Shown piece after piece: positions 17,821-27,008 of a stretch of 64,000 nucleotides of DNA (position 1 is the stretch's first letter; every line of letters starts with the position of its first letter). Location: the NCBI GenBank assembly GCA_022767345.1, contig JALEOD010000033.1:1-64000 (forward strand). Reading direction: 5' to 3'. Origin of the DNA: Emergencia sp. (lineage in GTDB: Bacteria; Bacillota; Clostridia; Peptostreptococcales; Anaerovoracaceae). A model generated the notes under the pieces. It worked only from the letters and a program-made list of their open reading frames with translations. It made no database searches and was not told the origin of the DNA. A program made the translations under genes and the position numbers.

Positions 17821-18390
17821 TTACGCTTGCATCGCTGCGTTTACATCGCGGCGAAATCCGTCCATGGTGTAGCTGGTGCCAAGCCCCTGCCAGAAGTGTT
17901 CGGGATCCTCGTGGTCTGAGGCTGCAGCGCGAAGATAGCCTTCATAGTGGGAGACGATGACGCCGTCTGCTAGCGGATCTAATCCGTATTTGCTGCAAAG
18001 CCATGCGAAGAGCTCTACGGCAGTATCATAGGTCAGCTTTGCGCAGGCGAGAGCCTCTTCTCTGTTTTCGCAGGTGAATCCGAACTGGCTGGTGTAAGAG
18101 AGGCAGGCAGGCTCGCACATTTCCACGCCGATGTGGGTGCCGTTGTAAGAACCGCCGCAGTGCCAGGCGCGGTGATTCCACGGCAGTGTCTGATAAATTT
18201 TTCCGTCTGTACCGTCGATAAACGCGTGAACGCATGCTTCCTGACATTCCGGGTGGTTCCATTTTTTCATAAAGTAAAAAGGCTGCTGATAGGCGCAGCC
18301 CACAGAATGGAGCATGAGTCCTTTTACTTCTATTGTTTCACCCTCTAAAAAGCAGGCGCTCTCTGTCAAATAAGATTCTATAATTTCCAT
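17821..18390 (-). CDS. N-acetylmuramoyl-L-alanine amidase (Amidase_2/PGRP type)
   Basis: 189-residue zinc amidase-like protein that would cut the lactyl-Ala bond of peptidoglycan. Zinc ligand candidates are LMLHSVG (His), and VIVSHYEG with a late DHEDPEHFW; HRAWHCGGSYNGTHIGVEMCE is the family's central core. No signal peptide, so cytosolic or phage-lysin-like use is possible. The start at 18390 (MEIIESY) is chosen because GGAGG lies 12 bp upstream; the ORF extends 30 codons further but those overlap that site. No phage genes adjoin. Confidence 0.82.
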   Translation of the reverse strand: MEIIESYLTESACFLEGETIEVKGLMLHSVGCAYQQPFYFMKKWNHPECQEACVHAFIDGTDGKIYQTLPWNHRAWHCGGSYNGTHIGVEMCEPACLSYTSQFGFTCENREEALACAKLTYDTAVELFAWLCSKYGLDPLADGVIVSHYEGYLRAAASDHEDPEHFWQGLGTSYTMDGFRRDVNAAMQA

Positions 18391-18583
18391 GATAAAGTCA
18401 AGTCCTCCGAGATTTGATTTGATTCTATTATAGCGTATGCAGCGGGTAAGGAAAAGAGAAATTGGAAGGTTGCTTTGCATGAATTTTAAAAAGATACGAT
18501 GTTTCGAGTGTATTTAATTGTAGTTGTAAAATAAATAACAATTGAAAAGTTTTTTGTTATAATTATGAAAGGAGCATTACAGC

Positions 18584-18877
18584 ATGACAAATTTTTACGT
18601 AACATACACGCTGAAAGATAAAGCAGCGCGAGACGCTTTTTACGAGGAAGTGAAGGCTTGCGGCGTCATAGAAAAATCCCTGGCGGAGGATGGATGTATC
18701 AGATACGCCTATTATTATCCTGCCGATTCGGAGAACCAGATTCTTCTGTGGGAGCAGTGGGAGAGCAGACAGGCGCAGAAGGTACATACGCAGCAGCCGC
18801 ACTTTAAGCAGCTGAGCGAGATTAAGGGGAAGTATCCTATGGAGACAGGAGTTCTGATTGAAGACAGCGCAGTGTAA
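18584..18877 (+). CDS. Antibiotic biosynthesis monooxygenase (ABM) domain protein
   Basis: 97-residue single ABM (dimeric alpha/beta barrel) protein like YgiN-type quinol monooxygenases. FYVTYTLKDKAARDAFY at the start, DGCIRYAYYYP in the centre and ILLWEQWESRQAQKVHTQ-type strand-helix with histidine, as in the family. Ribosome site GAAAGGAG. Function in an anaerobe is unclear; heme or quinone handling is speculative. Confidence 0.75.
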   Translation: MTNFYVTYTLKDKAARDAFYEEVKACGVIEKSLAEDGCIRYAYYYPADSENQILLWEQWESRQAQKVHTQQPHFKQLSEIKGKYPMETGVLIEDSAV

Positions 18878-19041
18878 TGTGAAAACGCGAAGATTAACAA
18901 TTTCGTAACTGAAACGACATAGAAGCAATACGAGTTCTTAACAGAACTGTCACATTTTCTTGCTATACTAAACTTGTCAAAAGGAGATAGGGTTACACAA
19001 AATAATTTCTTTTGAACGTTCTTTCTTAATTAGATATCGCA

Positions 19042-19077
19042 GCTAAGAGCCTCCGCCAAATGGCGGAGGCTCTTAGC
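19042..19077. other. Perfect 36-bp hairpin without T run
   Basis: GCTAAGAGCCTCCGCC, AAAT loop, GGCGGAGGCTCTTAGC: 16 perfect base pairs. Upstream lie TATACT at 18964-18969 and AAAGGAGATAGGG at 18980, but no ATG follows. It may end a short untranslated transcript of about 100 nt. Apart from the NYN promoter (TATAAT at 19148-19153), the 18878-19204 gap holds nothing else I can name. Confidence 0.55.
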
Positions 19078-19204
19078 GTATATGACACGTATATGGAAAA
19101 GAGGTTATATTCCGAAAATTCCTATTTTAACCAAGAACAAACTATGTTATAATGAATACATAGGATCATATCTATTAATTACAATTTAAAAGGAGGAATT
19201 AGAG

Positions 19205-20572
19205 ATGAACGGGGATTTAAACTATAGTACAAGGAGTACCCATGTGATTGCCAGCAAGACAGCTTATCTGATCGGCATCTTTGAACAGTATTTTTGGCCG
19301 GAAGAGATGGAAAGCAGAATTTTCCTTAAAGAAATTTATGAGGATTTAAATAAGCAGAAATCGGCGCGAATTGTCCGCAACTTATGTATGGTACGCACTT
19401 CCATTCTGATGAATTTCAAGAAAATCAATGAGCTGATGCGCTATGAGAATATGCTTTTAGAGAATATGTCTGAGGAATATATCCCCCAGGGATGCTTTAA
19501 CAGACTGCGGGATGACGGCATTGTGCTGCCCTATGGAAGGACGCTGGTAGAGCGGCTTATTGAAATCAACCGCCTGATACAGGATCGAATCAACAACTGC
19601 AAAGGTTTTTTTCCGGATTGGCTGAAGTGGGATTATCTGCGGGATATCTTCGTGATGCCCGGCGGCTTGACAGAAAATGGATGCAAGGTGTCCTCTCAGA
19701 TTTATTACGAGAATAGAATCAAATATCCTTATCAGGCTTACATAAACTGGGCGACATGGAGTGAGAGTAATATTCTGGGAAATGATTACAAATTCTTATC
19801 GATGCTCTATAGGAGAAATCAGGATACTTTTACGGAAGGCTGCAGAGTGTCTGAAATCGCGGATGATACGAGACAGCGCATCGATGATTTTTTAAGAAAT
19901 GCAGAAAAAACAGCAATTGTAGTCGATTGTGAAAATGTAAACCCGTATCACCTGTATGCGGCTCTTTACGATTTGGAGGAGTCGCTTTTGCAGACGGTGA
20001 ACAAAATCATATTGTATAATGATGTGAATACGACGGTGGCGTGGGACTTTATTGGAGAAAGTTTTTCAATTCCAATTGAACAGATTATGACTAAACGTGT
20101 GCTGGAAAAGAAATCTCTTCTTGATATTGCGCTGACTGCGGGAACCTGCAGAGAGTTTTTTCAGAATCAGACGGATTCTTTTATTCTGGTATCCAGTGAT
20201 TCGGATTACTGGGGACTGATCAGCGCTGTGCCGGAGGCGAGATTTTTAGTGATGATGGAACGGGAGCAGTGCAGTCCGCATATGCGGCAGATTCTGGCAG
20301 AAGATAACATTTTCTATTGTTTCCTGGAAGATTTTCCTATGGATATCTCCGATGAACTGCGGGAGACGGCGATTTACAGAGAGATGAGAAAGCGTCTGGA
20401 TGCCGCCTTTTCTATGAATCTGGATACTCTGCTTGAAGAGATATGGCGGGATACCAGAGCGGGCTTAACGGAATCGGCCCAGAAGGAAATGCGTAATCGT
20501 TTCGCGAAAAATATGCGGATAGAGATTGAAGGGGATGGAACTATGTCCATCGCTTTCAGTGATAGAAAGTAA
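19205..20572 (+). CDS. NYN (PIN-like) domain protein, putative ribonuclease
   Basis: 455 residues. Residues about 1-230 are a charged helical region without a family I recognise. A NYN/PIN-like domain begins at AIVVDCENVNPYHLY (first acidic cluster, Asp-Glu-Asn) near 240 and has FILVSSDSDYWGL (S-D-x-D-x-x) near 330, the metal site of PIN-type RNases. Likely a cytoplasmic endoribonuclease or a catalytic domain with an RNA-binding N-terminus. Strong AAAGGAGG site and its own promoter; monocistronic. Confidence 0.75.
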   Translation: MNGDLNYSTRSTHVIASKTAYLIGIFEQYFWPEEMESRIFLKEIYEDLNKQKSARIVRNLCMVRTSILMNFKKINELMRYENMLLENMSEEYIPQGCFNRLRDDGIVLPYGRTLVERLIEINRLIQDRINNCKGFFPDWLKWDYLRDIFVMPGGLTENGCKVSSQIYYENRIKYPYQAYINWATWSESNILGNDYKFLSMLYRRNQDTFTEGCRVSEIADDTRQRIDDFLRNAEKTAIVVDCENVNPYHLYAALYDLEESLLQTVNKIILYNDVNTTVAWDFIGESFSIPIEQIMTKRVLEKKSLLDIALTAGTCREFFQNQTDSFILVSSDSDYWGLISAVPEARFLVMMEREQCSPHMRQILAEDNIFYCFLEDFPMDISDELRETAIYREMRKRLDAAFSMNLDTLLEEIWRDTRAGLTESAQKEMRNRFAKNMRIEIEGDGTMSIAFSDRK

Positions 20573-20599
20573 GCATGATAGAAAGTAAGAGCGGCTTTC

Positions 20600-20628
20600 T
20601 TGAAAACACCTGTGATTCATGATAAAAT
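20600..20628 (+). promoter_or_regulatory. Promoter of the CobL-like/DUF1638/EFR1 operon
   Basis: TTGAAA at 20600-20605, 17-bp spacer, TAAAAT at 20623-20628, 38 bp before the first start. Confidence 0.6.
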
Positions 20629-20666
20629 AAAGAATAACGCCGAGCAGACAGAAAGGACGGAATGCT

Positions 20667-21572
20667 ATGGAAAAACAACTTTTCACCAATGAAATTATTT
20701 TATCTTGGCTGCAGTACTTTGCAGATCATACACCCATTGATTTAGAGCAGATTAAGATGATGGACATTACCAAGCGGAACAAGAATCTGATTCCTACGGT
20801 AGAGGCTCATAAGGCGGTTCTTGCGTTTATGGAAGCGGGAGATGCGGAAATTTTCTATCATATGTGGAATGCGGGCCTTGGCGACTGTGAAGTTTGGTAC
20901 AACGAAGGCTCCGCCCCGGAAGGACCCATTAAGCACGATAAGGTTTGCGATATGATTAACCGCGGTATCAACGCTTCTGCGGGTATGCTGGTGGTAAATC
21001 CTAATTCCCGCAATACATATAAGATGGGCATGGACAATCTGAACTTCCGCAAGGATTCCGGAAGAGGCGTGGGCAGCGAGGTGCGTTCCATTATTTTGAG
21101 CAAGATGGAAATTGCAAGAGAAGATACTGTGTGTGTCATCGGCGGTGAAAGTCTTGCCATTGAGGCCGCTTTTATGGCAAGTGAGGGAACTGTCATCGCA
21201 GTGGAATACAATCACCGCAACAGAGATGCCATGATGGACAATATGGCGTATTTTGACCTGCGCAATATGAAGATTACAGACCATGTGGACGGAGAGACTT
21301 TTGAGAATTATCCGATTCCGTCGGTGGCATTTCTGGTCGCTTCTGCCAGCATGGAGCAGGAAATTAAATTCCTCCTTTCTTTAAATCCGCAGATGAATCT
21401 GGTTATTTATACTTTGGATTTGAGCGTGGCAGGCGCCATGAGAGGCATTTTGGAAGCTAACGGAATCAAAGAGGCCGAGGTGATTCAGGTGGCTGTATCC
21501 AGACTCAACGCAAAGAATGCCTTTGATGTGCAGCCGGCACCGTGGATTATCACAGGAAAAGCGGAATCATAA
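20667..21572 (+). CDS. CobL/CbiT-like methyltransferase-fold protein
   Basis: 301 residues. The C-terminal half follows the layout of precorrin-6Y/6B methylases (CobL/CbiT): RGVGSEVRSIILSKM (compare KREVRA-ALAKL), VCVIGGESLAIEAAF at the SAM loop, VIAVEYNHRNRDAMMDN, and VAVSRLNA near the end. The SAM loop reads IGGES, lacking the usual G-x-G-x-G. The N-terminal 120 residues lack a clear tetrapyrrole methylase signature. No other cobalamin biosynthesis gene is close, so true precorrin methylation is doubtful. A 2-bp gap to the DUF1638 gene argues for a shared role. Confidence 0.62.
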   Translation: MEKQLFTNEIILSWLQYFADHTPIDLEQIKMMDITKRNKNLIPTVEAHKAVLAFMEAGDAEIFYHMWNAGLGDCEVWYNEGSAPEGPIKHDKVCDMINRGINASAGMLVVNPNSRNTYKMGMDNLNFRKDSGRGVGSEVRSIILSKMEIAREDTVCVIGGESLAIEAAFMASEGTVIAVEYNHRNRDAMMDNMAYFDLRNMKITDHVDGETFENYPIPSVAFLVASASMEQEIKFLLSLNPQMNLVIYTLDLSVAGAMRGILEANGIKEAEVIQVAVSRLNAKNAFDVQPAPWIITGKAES

Positions 21573-21574
21573 TC

Positions 21575-22234
21575 ATGAGCACTGTATTGATTACCTGCAG
21601 CAATATGAGCGACCATGTGAAGGCAGCGCAGGAGAAAGAGGGAACGGACTATCCGGTCATTGAACTGGACAGCAAACTTCACGCGGAGCCTAAGGACATG
21701 CGGGCGAAGCTCTTTGAGACGCTGGAAACACTGCCAGAGGATGTGGATTTGGTACTTCTTTCTATGGGACACTGCGGTGGGTCTGTCGCGGAAAGACCTA
21801 TGCCGGTGAAATTGGTTATGCCGAAAGTAGACGACTGTATTACCCTGCTTCTGCACACCGATGATAAATGGTTTCCAAATCTGAAAGAGGGCGGACATCT
21901 CTATTTGACCGACAAAGTTCAGGGAGATTTGTCTATCGAAAGCATTCATGATTCTCTGATAGACCGATATGGCGAGAAAAAGGGCATGCGAATTTTTGAT
22001 ATCTGGTTTGATTCGTACCGCAGCGTAGATATTATTGATACCGGTGCGTACGACAGCTATGCGCCGGTGTATCTGGATGCGGCAGCGCGCAATGCGGCGC
22101 TGATTGACTGTCCAGTTTGCCATGTGCCGGGCAGTAATCTTTTGCTGGAAAAACTGGTAGGCGGCAGGTGGGACCATCAATTTATCATAGCGGAAAAAGG
22201 CAGAATTTTGCGGGAGGAAGATTTTTTTAAATGA
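21575..22234 (+). CDS. DUF1638 family protein
   Basis: 219 residues, cytosolic. LLSMGHCGGSVAERPMP near 65, a conserved aspartate-rich DDCITLLLHTDD, and GSNLLLEKLVGGRWD near the C-terminus match my recollection of DUF1638, a family often found with corrinoid methyltransferases and their activators. The ATG at 21575 begins just after the preceding stop, and the next gene overlaps by 4 bp. The activity is unknown. Confidence 0.68.
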   Translation: MSTVLITCSNMSDHVKAAQEKEGTDYPVIELDSKLHAEPKDMRAKLFETLETLPEDVDLVLLSMGHCGGSVAERPMPVKLVMPKVDDCITLLLHTDDKWFPNLKEGGHLYLTDKVQGDLSIESIHDSLIDRYGEKKGMRIFDIWFDSYRSVDIIDTGAYDSYAPVYLDAAARNAALIDCPVCHVPGSNLLLEKLVGGRWDHQFIIAEKGRILREEDFFK

Positions 22235-23007
22235 AGAAAGTAACAGCGATTTATTTTAGCCCGACCCGTGGGACAAAAAAATACGTGGAAGCAGCGGCGA
22301 AGGCACTGGATGGGGACTTTACGGTAATTGACCTGACAAATGCCAAGGCGCGCGCTGAAAAATATCATTTCGGACCGGATGATCTGGTTATCTTTGGAGC
22401 GCCGGTTTATGCGGGAAGGCTGCCTCTTTATCCGGAAAAACTCTACGGCAATATCACTGGAGAGAAGACGCCGGCGATTTTCACGGTAACCTACGGAAAC
22501 CGGGAATTCGACGATGCGCTACTTGAGACAAAGGATATCTGTGAAGCCAATGGTTTCGTTGGTATTGCTGCGGCAGCATGGCTATCAGAGCATACTTACT
22601 CTGATAAACTGGCAGGAGGAAGGCCGACAGAAGACGATCTTTCTGAAGCAGCGGATTTTGCGGCAAAGATTGCGGCGGGTCTTAGCAGTGCGGTATTTGA
22701 GCCTTTGGAAATTCCGGGGAATCGCCCGTATAAAGAGGGAAAACGGCTGCCGATGAAGACTGTTGCCACAGAGCGGTGCAGCGAGTGCGGTCTTTGCGCG
22801 CGGATATGTCCTGCCGGCGCCATTGATGATGCCGCAGGCTTTGAAGCGGACCAGTCCAAATGTATCGGCTGTCTCGCCTGTGTAAAGCGCTGCATGCGCA
22901 GCGCACGGCTTGTGGACGACCCGGGACTTGCGGCAATCAGACAGAAACTGGAACCGGCATTTGGCGGTGTACATAAGGAAAATCAGTATTTTCTGATTAC
23001 AAAATAA
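22231..23007 (+). CDS. EFR1-type flavodoxin-ferredoxin fusion
   Basis: 258 residues. N-terminal flavodoxin-like domain with FMN-loop FSPTRGTKKYVE and PVYAGRLP; C-terminal 2[4Fe-4S] ferredoxin with CSECGLCARICP and CIGCLACVKRCM. Such fusions carry low-potential electrons in anaerobes. Translationally coupled (ATGA overlap) to the DUF1638 gene, it may deliver electrons to the other two products, for example to reactivate a corrinoid; that is inference. Confidence 0.85.
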   Translation: MKKVTAIYFSPTRGTKKYVEAAAKALDGDFTVIDLTNAKARAEKYHFGPDDLVIFGAPVYAGRLPLYPEKLYGNITGEKTPAIFTVTYGNREFDDALLETKDICEANGFVGIAAAAWLSEHTYSDKLAGGRPTEDDLSEAADFAAKIAAGLSSAVFEPLEIPGNRPYKEGKRLPMKTVATERCSECGLCARICPAGAIDDAAGFEADQSKCIGCLACVKRCMRSARLVDDPGLAAIRQKLEPAFGGVHKENQYFLITK

Positions 23008-23085
23008 AACAAATTTAATGCAACTTCTCTATTGCTTTTTAAATGGAAAGGCATATAATTTAATATTAGCGATAGGAGAGGAAGT

Positions 23086-24459
23086 ATGACAGAGAAGAAA
23101 AGTTTTGAAATGGATATGGTGAGAGGACCGGTGCTGAAAAAAATGCTCAGGTTCTCTCTTCCTTTAATGTTTTCCAGCATTTTGCAGATTCTGTTTAATG
23201 CTGCGGATATTATTGTGGTGGGACGCTTTGCGGGAGATCATTCGCTGGCGGCGGTGGGTTCTACCACGGCGCTGATTAACCTTCTGGTGAACCTTTTTAT
23301 CGGTCTTTCCATCGGCGCTAATGTCATGGCAGCAAAATATTACGGCGCGCGGCGCAATGAGGCTTTGAAAGAGACCGTACATACAGCCATTGCACTCAGT
23401 CTTGTCAGCGGCGTTTTGCTGACCGTGATAGGAATTTTAGGTTCAAGGCAGATTTTGATCTGGATGAAAACACCGGATGAGGTTGTGGATCTTGCGGCTC
23501 TTTATCTGCGCGTATATTTTCTCGGTATGACTGGGGTTATGGTCTATAACTTCGGCGCGTCTATTTTGCGGGCCGTTGGCGATACGAAGAGACCGATGTA
23601 TTATCTGGGTCTCTCCGGCGTCATCAATGTAGTACTCAATCTGATTTTTGTGATTCCGATGCAGATGGATGTTGCGGGTGTCGGCGCGGCAACTGCGATT
23701 TCACAGTGGGTTTCTGCTGTTTTAATTATAAATTGTATGCGGAAAGAAGAAGGTGCCATGAAACTGATACTGCGGGATTTGCGCATTCATGGAGACAAGC
23801 TGATTGCTATTGTAAAAATCGGACTTCCTGCGGGAGTACAGGGCATGATTTTCTCACTGACTAACGTGATGATTCAGTCGTCTATCAACTCTTTCGGCGC
23901 GACTATCGTAGCGGGAAACTCAGCGTCCAGCAACGTGGAGAATTTTATTTATTTCCCGATGAATGCTTTTTATCAGGCGACGATTTCCTTTACCAGTCAG
24001 AATGTGGGGGCGAAACGTATCAGCAGAATCGATAAGATTCTGACAAGAGGTGAGATGTGCGCTATCGGAATCGGCTTGATTACAGGACTTTTAGAACTGG
24101 CATTTGCGCCGTTCCTTCTGGGGATTTATTCTTCCAGCGGTGCGGTGGTTGCGGCAGGGATGCGCAGAATGCGGATTATTGCACCGACCTATGCCCTTTG
24201 CGGCGCCATGGATGTTATGGTGGGCGCACTGCGCGGCATGGGCTACTCTGTCATGCCGATGCTGGTTTCGCTGGTAGGCGTTTGCGGTCTGAGAATTTTG
24301 TGGATTACGACACTGTTTCAAATGCCGCAGTTCCATACGCTGGAGATGCTTTACATCACCTATCCGGTGACCTGGGGTGTTACGGCGACGGCGCACCTGA
24401 TTACGTTCCTGGTGCTTCGTAAAAAGCTTCGCGAAAAGGCGGTAGCAAGACGGCTGTAA
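23086..24459 (+). CDS. MATE family multidrug efflux transporter
   Basis: 457 residues with about twelve membrane segments in two similar halves. Typical opening: RGPVLKKMLRFSLPLMFSS, then NAADIIVVGRFAGDHSLAAVG, and the second-half repeat with SFTSQNVGAKR. Uses Na+ or H+ gradient to expel cations or drugs (family knowledge). Its own promoter is TTGCTT 23032 / TATAAT 23054. No regulator adjoins. Confidence 0.9.
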   Translation: MTEKKSFEMDMVRGPVLKKMLRFSLPLMFSSILQILFNAADIIVVGRFAGDHSLAAVGSTTALINLLVNLFIGLSIGANVMAAKYYGARRNEALKETVHTAIALSLVSGVLLTVIGILGSRQILIWMKTPDEVVDLAALYLRVYFLGMTGVMVYNFGASILRAVGDTKRPMYYLGLSGVINVVLNLIFVIPMQMDVAGVGAATAISQWVSAVLIINCMRKEEGAMKLILRDLRIHGDKLIAIVKIGLPAGVQGMIFSLTNVMIQSSINSFGATIVAGNSASSNVENFIYFPMNAFYQATISFTSQNVGAKRISRIDKILTRGEMCAIGIGLITGLLELAFAPFLLGIYSSSGAVVAAGMRRMRIIAPTYALCGAMDVMVGALRGMGYSVMPMLVSLVGVCGLRILWITTLFQMPQFHTLEMLYITYPVTWGVTATAHLITFLVLRKKLREKAVARRL

Positions 24460-24476
24460 TGAGGCGGAGTGCGCGA

Positions 24477-24597
24477 ATTACATATATTCGGGAAAAGTCT
24501 TAAAATATGTACGATGTTGTGCATATTTTCTTGGGAAATCCTTAAAATATGCACACCACTGTGCATATAATCGACATAATTGCCTAAAATATGCACA
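24477..24597. repeat. Repeat array C1 (TGTGCATAT modules)
   Basis: Three modules of 38 bp: about 24477-24514 (degenerate, TACATAT), 24518-24555 and 24560-24597, each TGTGCATAT...ATATGCACA with about 20 bases between. Short spacers of 3-4 bp. It starts 18 bp after the MATE stop. Confidence 0.82.
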
Positions 24598-24627
24598 AGT
24601 GAATTCTGGGTAAAATGAAGATCTGCT

Positions 24628-25259
24628 GTGCGGTTGAATCTGAAGAATAGAAAACGAATCATTGTAATTGGACTCACAGTGGCAATGCTTCTTTCGGTAT
24701 CTACGATGCAGGCCGCGGCTTTTGAATCGGAGGATTCAGAACATGCAGCTCTGCTTACAGAAGAAACGTCTGACGGCAGTGGAACTTTGACAGAAGAAAA
24801 TTCTGAAGGCGAAAATTTTGCAGAAGAGGAAAAAAACGAAGCGCTTACAGAGGATGACAGTGAAGCGGGTATGGACACTGCAGTACAGGACAGCAGCGAG
24901 GCTGCGAAAACATTAAAAACATCAGCGGTGCGGATAGCGGCGCTAATGATTTAATTTGTTCCTCAGTGCAAACAGTGTGGTAGACGTTATTAAGGCTGAA
25001 GCTATGGAAGACGGCGAAACGTCTTTTGCGGGCTACACCTGGCATGCTGCGCGGAAATCGTTCAGAAAGCAGCAACGGCGATGTGATTATCGGTCGTCCT
25101 GATGACGGTAAGGAATTGAGAGACATCAAGGTGACTAAGGTTTGGGATGATAACGACGACCAGCACAAGTTAAGACCCGAATATATTAAAATCTGGCTGG
25201 TAAGAAACGGATGCAATAAGGCTTACCTGCAGAGGGGAGTAATTCAGCGAATTAATTAG
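24628..25259 (+). pseudogene. Decayed Cna-B type surface protein
   Basis: A GTG start at 24628 gives a signal peptide (MRLNLKNRKRIIVIG, then a hydrophobic core ending AAAF) and an acidic linker, ending at 24954. In other frames downstream come SANSVVDVIKAEAME and, from 25026, a Cna-B strand set DIKVTKVWDDNDDQHKLRP and IWLVRNG, cut off at 25259. At least two frame changes and loss of the repeats and anchor show a dead gene. A short secreted 108-residue acidic product could still be made. Confidence 0.72.
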
Positions 25260-25272
25260 GAGAACAAAATAC

Positions 25273-25307
25273 AAAAAAGAACATTTTCTTGAAAGTGTTC
25301 TTTTTTT
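25273..25307. terminator. Terminator after the decayed surface gene
   Basis: AAAAAAGAACA(TTTTC)...TGTTCTTTTTTT stem flanked by A and T runs. Confidence 0.75.
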
Positions 25308-25387
25308 GTGATAAAATGCCACTGTGTATTATAACATATAGGATAATAAATATAATTACCATTATTAACTAAAGGAGAGAACGAGCA

Positions 25388-26794
25388 ATGCAAAAATTGA
25401 TGGAATCACTGGTTTCAATTTCAGATGTTATTGACGGCTGGATGTACAGTAACTTGTTATTCTGGGCGCTGATTGTGGCCGGACTTTTCTTTACGGTCAG
25501 GACGAAATTTGTTCAGCTCAGACTGTTTCCGGAAGGAATCAGAGTTTTAATGGAAAAAAGCCATGATGGAGGTATTTCCTCTTTTCAGGCATTGATGATT
25601 GCAACGGCATCCCGTGTAGGAACCGGCAACATCGCGGGAATTGCAACGGCAATTGTGGCGGGCGGCCCCGGCGCGGTATTCTGGATGTGGATTATGGCTA
25701 TCGTGGGCGCGGCATCAGCTTTTATCGAATCTACATTGGCGCAGATTTATAAACAGAAAGACGGGGAAATTTTCAAAGGTGGCCCGGCTTACTATATTGA
25801 AAGAGCGATGAAAGCCAGATGGCTGGGCGTTATCTTTGCCGTTCTTCTGATTTTGACCTTTGCCTTTGGATTTAACGGACTGCAGGCATACAATATCGCT
25901 TCTTCGCTGGAGCATTATGCCGGAGCCAGCTATGGGACGGCAGCTTTGATTACGGGTGTAATCCTGGCGGCAGTTTCCGCTGTTTTGTTCTTCGGTGGCG
26001 CGCACAAGATCAGTACGGTCTCCTCTGTGCTGGTGCCGATTATGGCATCCGTGTATATTTTGATAGGAATCATCATTACCATTGTCCACGTGGGAGATCT
26101 GCCGGCAATCTTTGCAATGATTTTTAAAGAGGCTTTTGACTTTGAGGCAATCTTCGGCGGCTTTGCGGGATCCTGCATGGTCTGGGGCGTGAAGAGAGGG
26201 CTGTTCAGCAATGAGGCCGGCATGGGTTCTGCGCCGAACGCCGCGGCGGCAGCTGATGTAAGCCATCCGGTAAAGCAGGGACTGGTGCAGGTGATTTCCG
26301 TGTTCATTGATACACTGATTATTTGTACGACGACGGTATTTATTGTACTTTGTACGAAGCAGTACACCGTCGGTGGGGAGCTCAACGGTATTCCGCTGGT
26401 ACAGGCATCTGTAAAATCCATGTTTGGAGAGGTCGGAGTAGGCATTATTACTGTATCGGTAGCGCTCTTTGCCTTTACATCTCTCATCGGCAACTATTTC
26501 TACGCGGAGGCCAACATCAAATTTATCAGCGAGAGCAAGACCTTTATGACGGTATTCCGCATTCTTGCGGTACTGATGGTTTTCATCGGCGCCAACTCCA
26601 ATCTGCAGCTGGCATGGAATCTGGCGGATATCATCATGGGCGGCATGGCTATTGTAAATATTATCGCTATGTTCTGTCTGGGCGGTATTGCAATCCGCGC
26701 GCTAAACAACTATGTTGAACAGAGAAGGGAAGGAAAGAACCCTGTGTTTAAAGCAAGGGATATCGGACTGGACAATACGGATCTGTGGAAGTAA
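25388..26794 (+). CDS. Sodium:alanine (AGCS) symporter
   Basis: 468 residues, about ten membrane segments, alanine/glycine:cation symporter family. Diagnostic stretches: FQALMIATASRVGTGNIAGIA near 75, GPGAVFWMWIMA, FKGGPAYYIERAM, and RGLFSNEAGMGSAPNAAAAA near 275. Imports alanine or glycine with Na+. AAAGGAGAGA ribosome site, isolated gene with terminators on both sides. Confidence 0.93.
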   Translation: MQKLMESLVSISDVIDGWMYSNLLFWALIVAGLFFTVRTKFVQLRLFPEGIRVLMEKSHDGGISSFQALMIATASRVGTGNIAGIATAIVAGGPGAVFWMWIMAIVGAASAFIESTLAQIYKQKDGEIFKGGPAYYIERAMKARWLGVIFAVLLILTFAFGFNGLQAYNIASSLEHYAGASYGTAALITGVILAAVSAVLFFGGAHKISTVSSVLVPIMASVYILIGIIITIVHVGDLPAIFAMIFKEAFDFEAIFGGFAGSCMVWGVKRGLFSNEAGMGSAPNAAAAADVSHPVKQGLVQVISVFIDTLIICTTTVFIVLCTKQYTVGGELNGIPLVQASVKSMFGEVGVGIITVSVALFAFTSLIGNYFYAEANIKFISESKTFMTVFRILAVLMVFIGANSNLQLAWNLADIIMGGMAIVNIIAMFCLGGIAIRALNNYVEQRREGKNPVFKARDIGLDNTDLWK

Positions 26795-26818
26795 TGAAAC
26801 TAAACTGAAATCATATGG

Positions 26819-26875
26819 GAGCTGCCGCCTCTGCTGATTCTTTGAATCAGCGGGATGGGGCGGCTCTTTGTTTTA
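26819..26875 (+). terminator. Terminator after the AGCS symporter
   Basis: GAGCTGCCGCC / GGGGCGGCTC stem with an inner CTGATTC...GAATCAG stem and TTTGTTTT tail. Confidence 0.8.
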
Positions 26876-26944
26876 GGCGGTATTGACGCACTGGATTGCT
26901 GCTGAAGTGGCTGGATTGACTGAGAATTTTGCAGTCACCTGCTA

Positions 26945-26973
26945 TTGATTTTCACATCAAGCAGGTCTATAAT
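26945..26973 (+). promoter_or_regulatory. Promoter of the EamA gene
   Basis: TTGATT, 17-bp spacer, TATAAT at 26968-26973. Confidence 0.7.
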
Positions 26974-27008
26974 GATTCGGGAAGATTTTTTCGATATAGG
27001 AGGGAATC

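Noticed and set aside
24477-24597. C modules as simple transcription terminators
   Set aside because: Stems are AT-rich, loops are about 20 nt, there is no U run, and several identical-arm modules in a row are not needed for termination.
24628-24954. Intact small secreted protein
   Set aside because: Downstream Cna-B fragments in other frames show it is the 5' piece of a broken gene.
25260-25387. Glycine riboswitch before the AGCS symporter
   Set aside because: The gap contains a terminator and a plain promoter; there is no room or motif for the aptamer.
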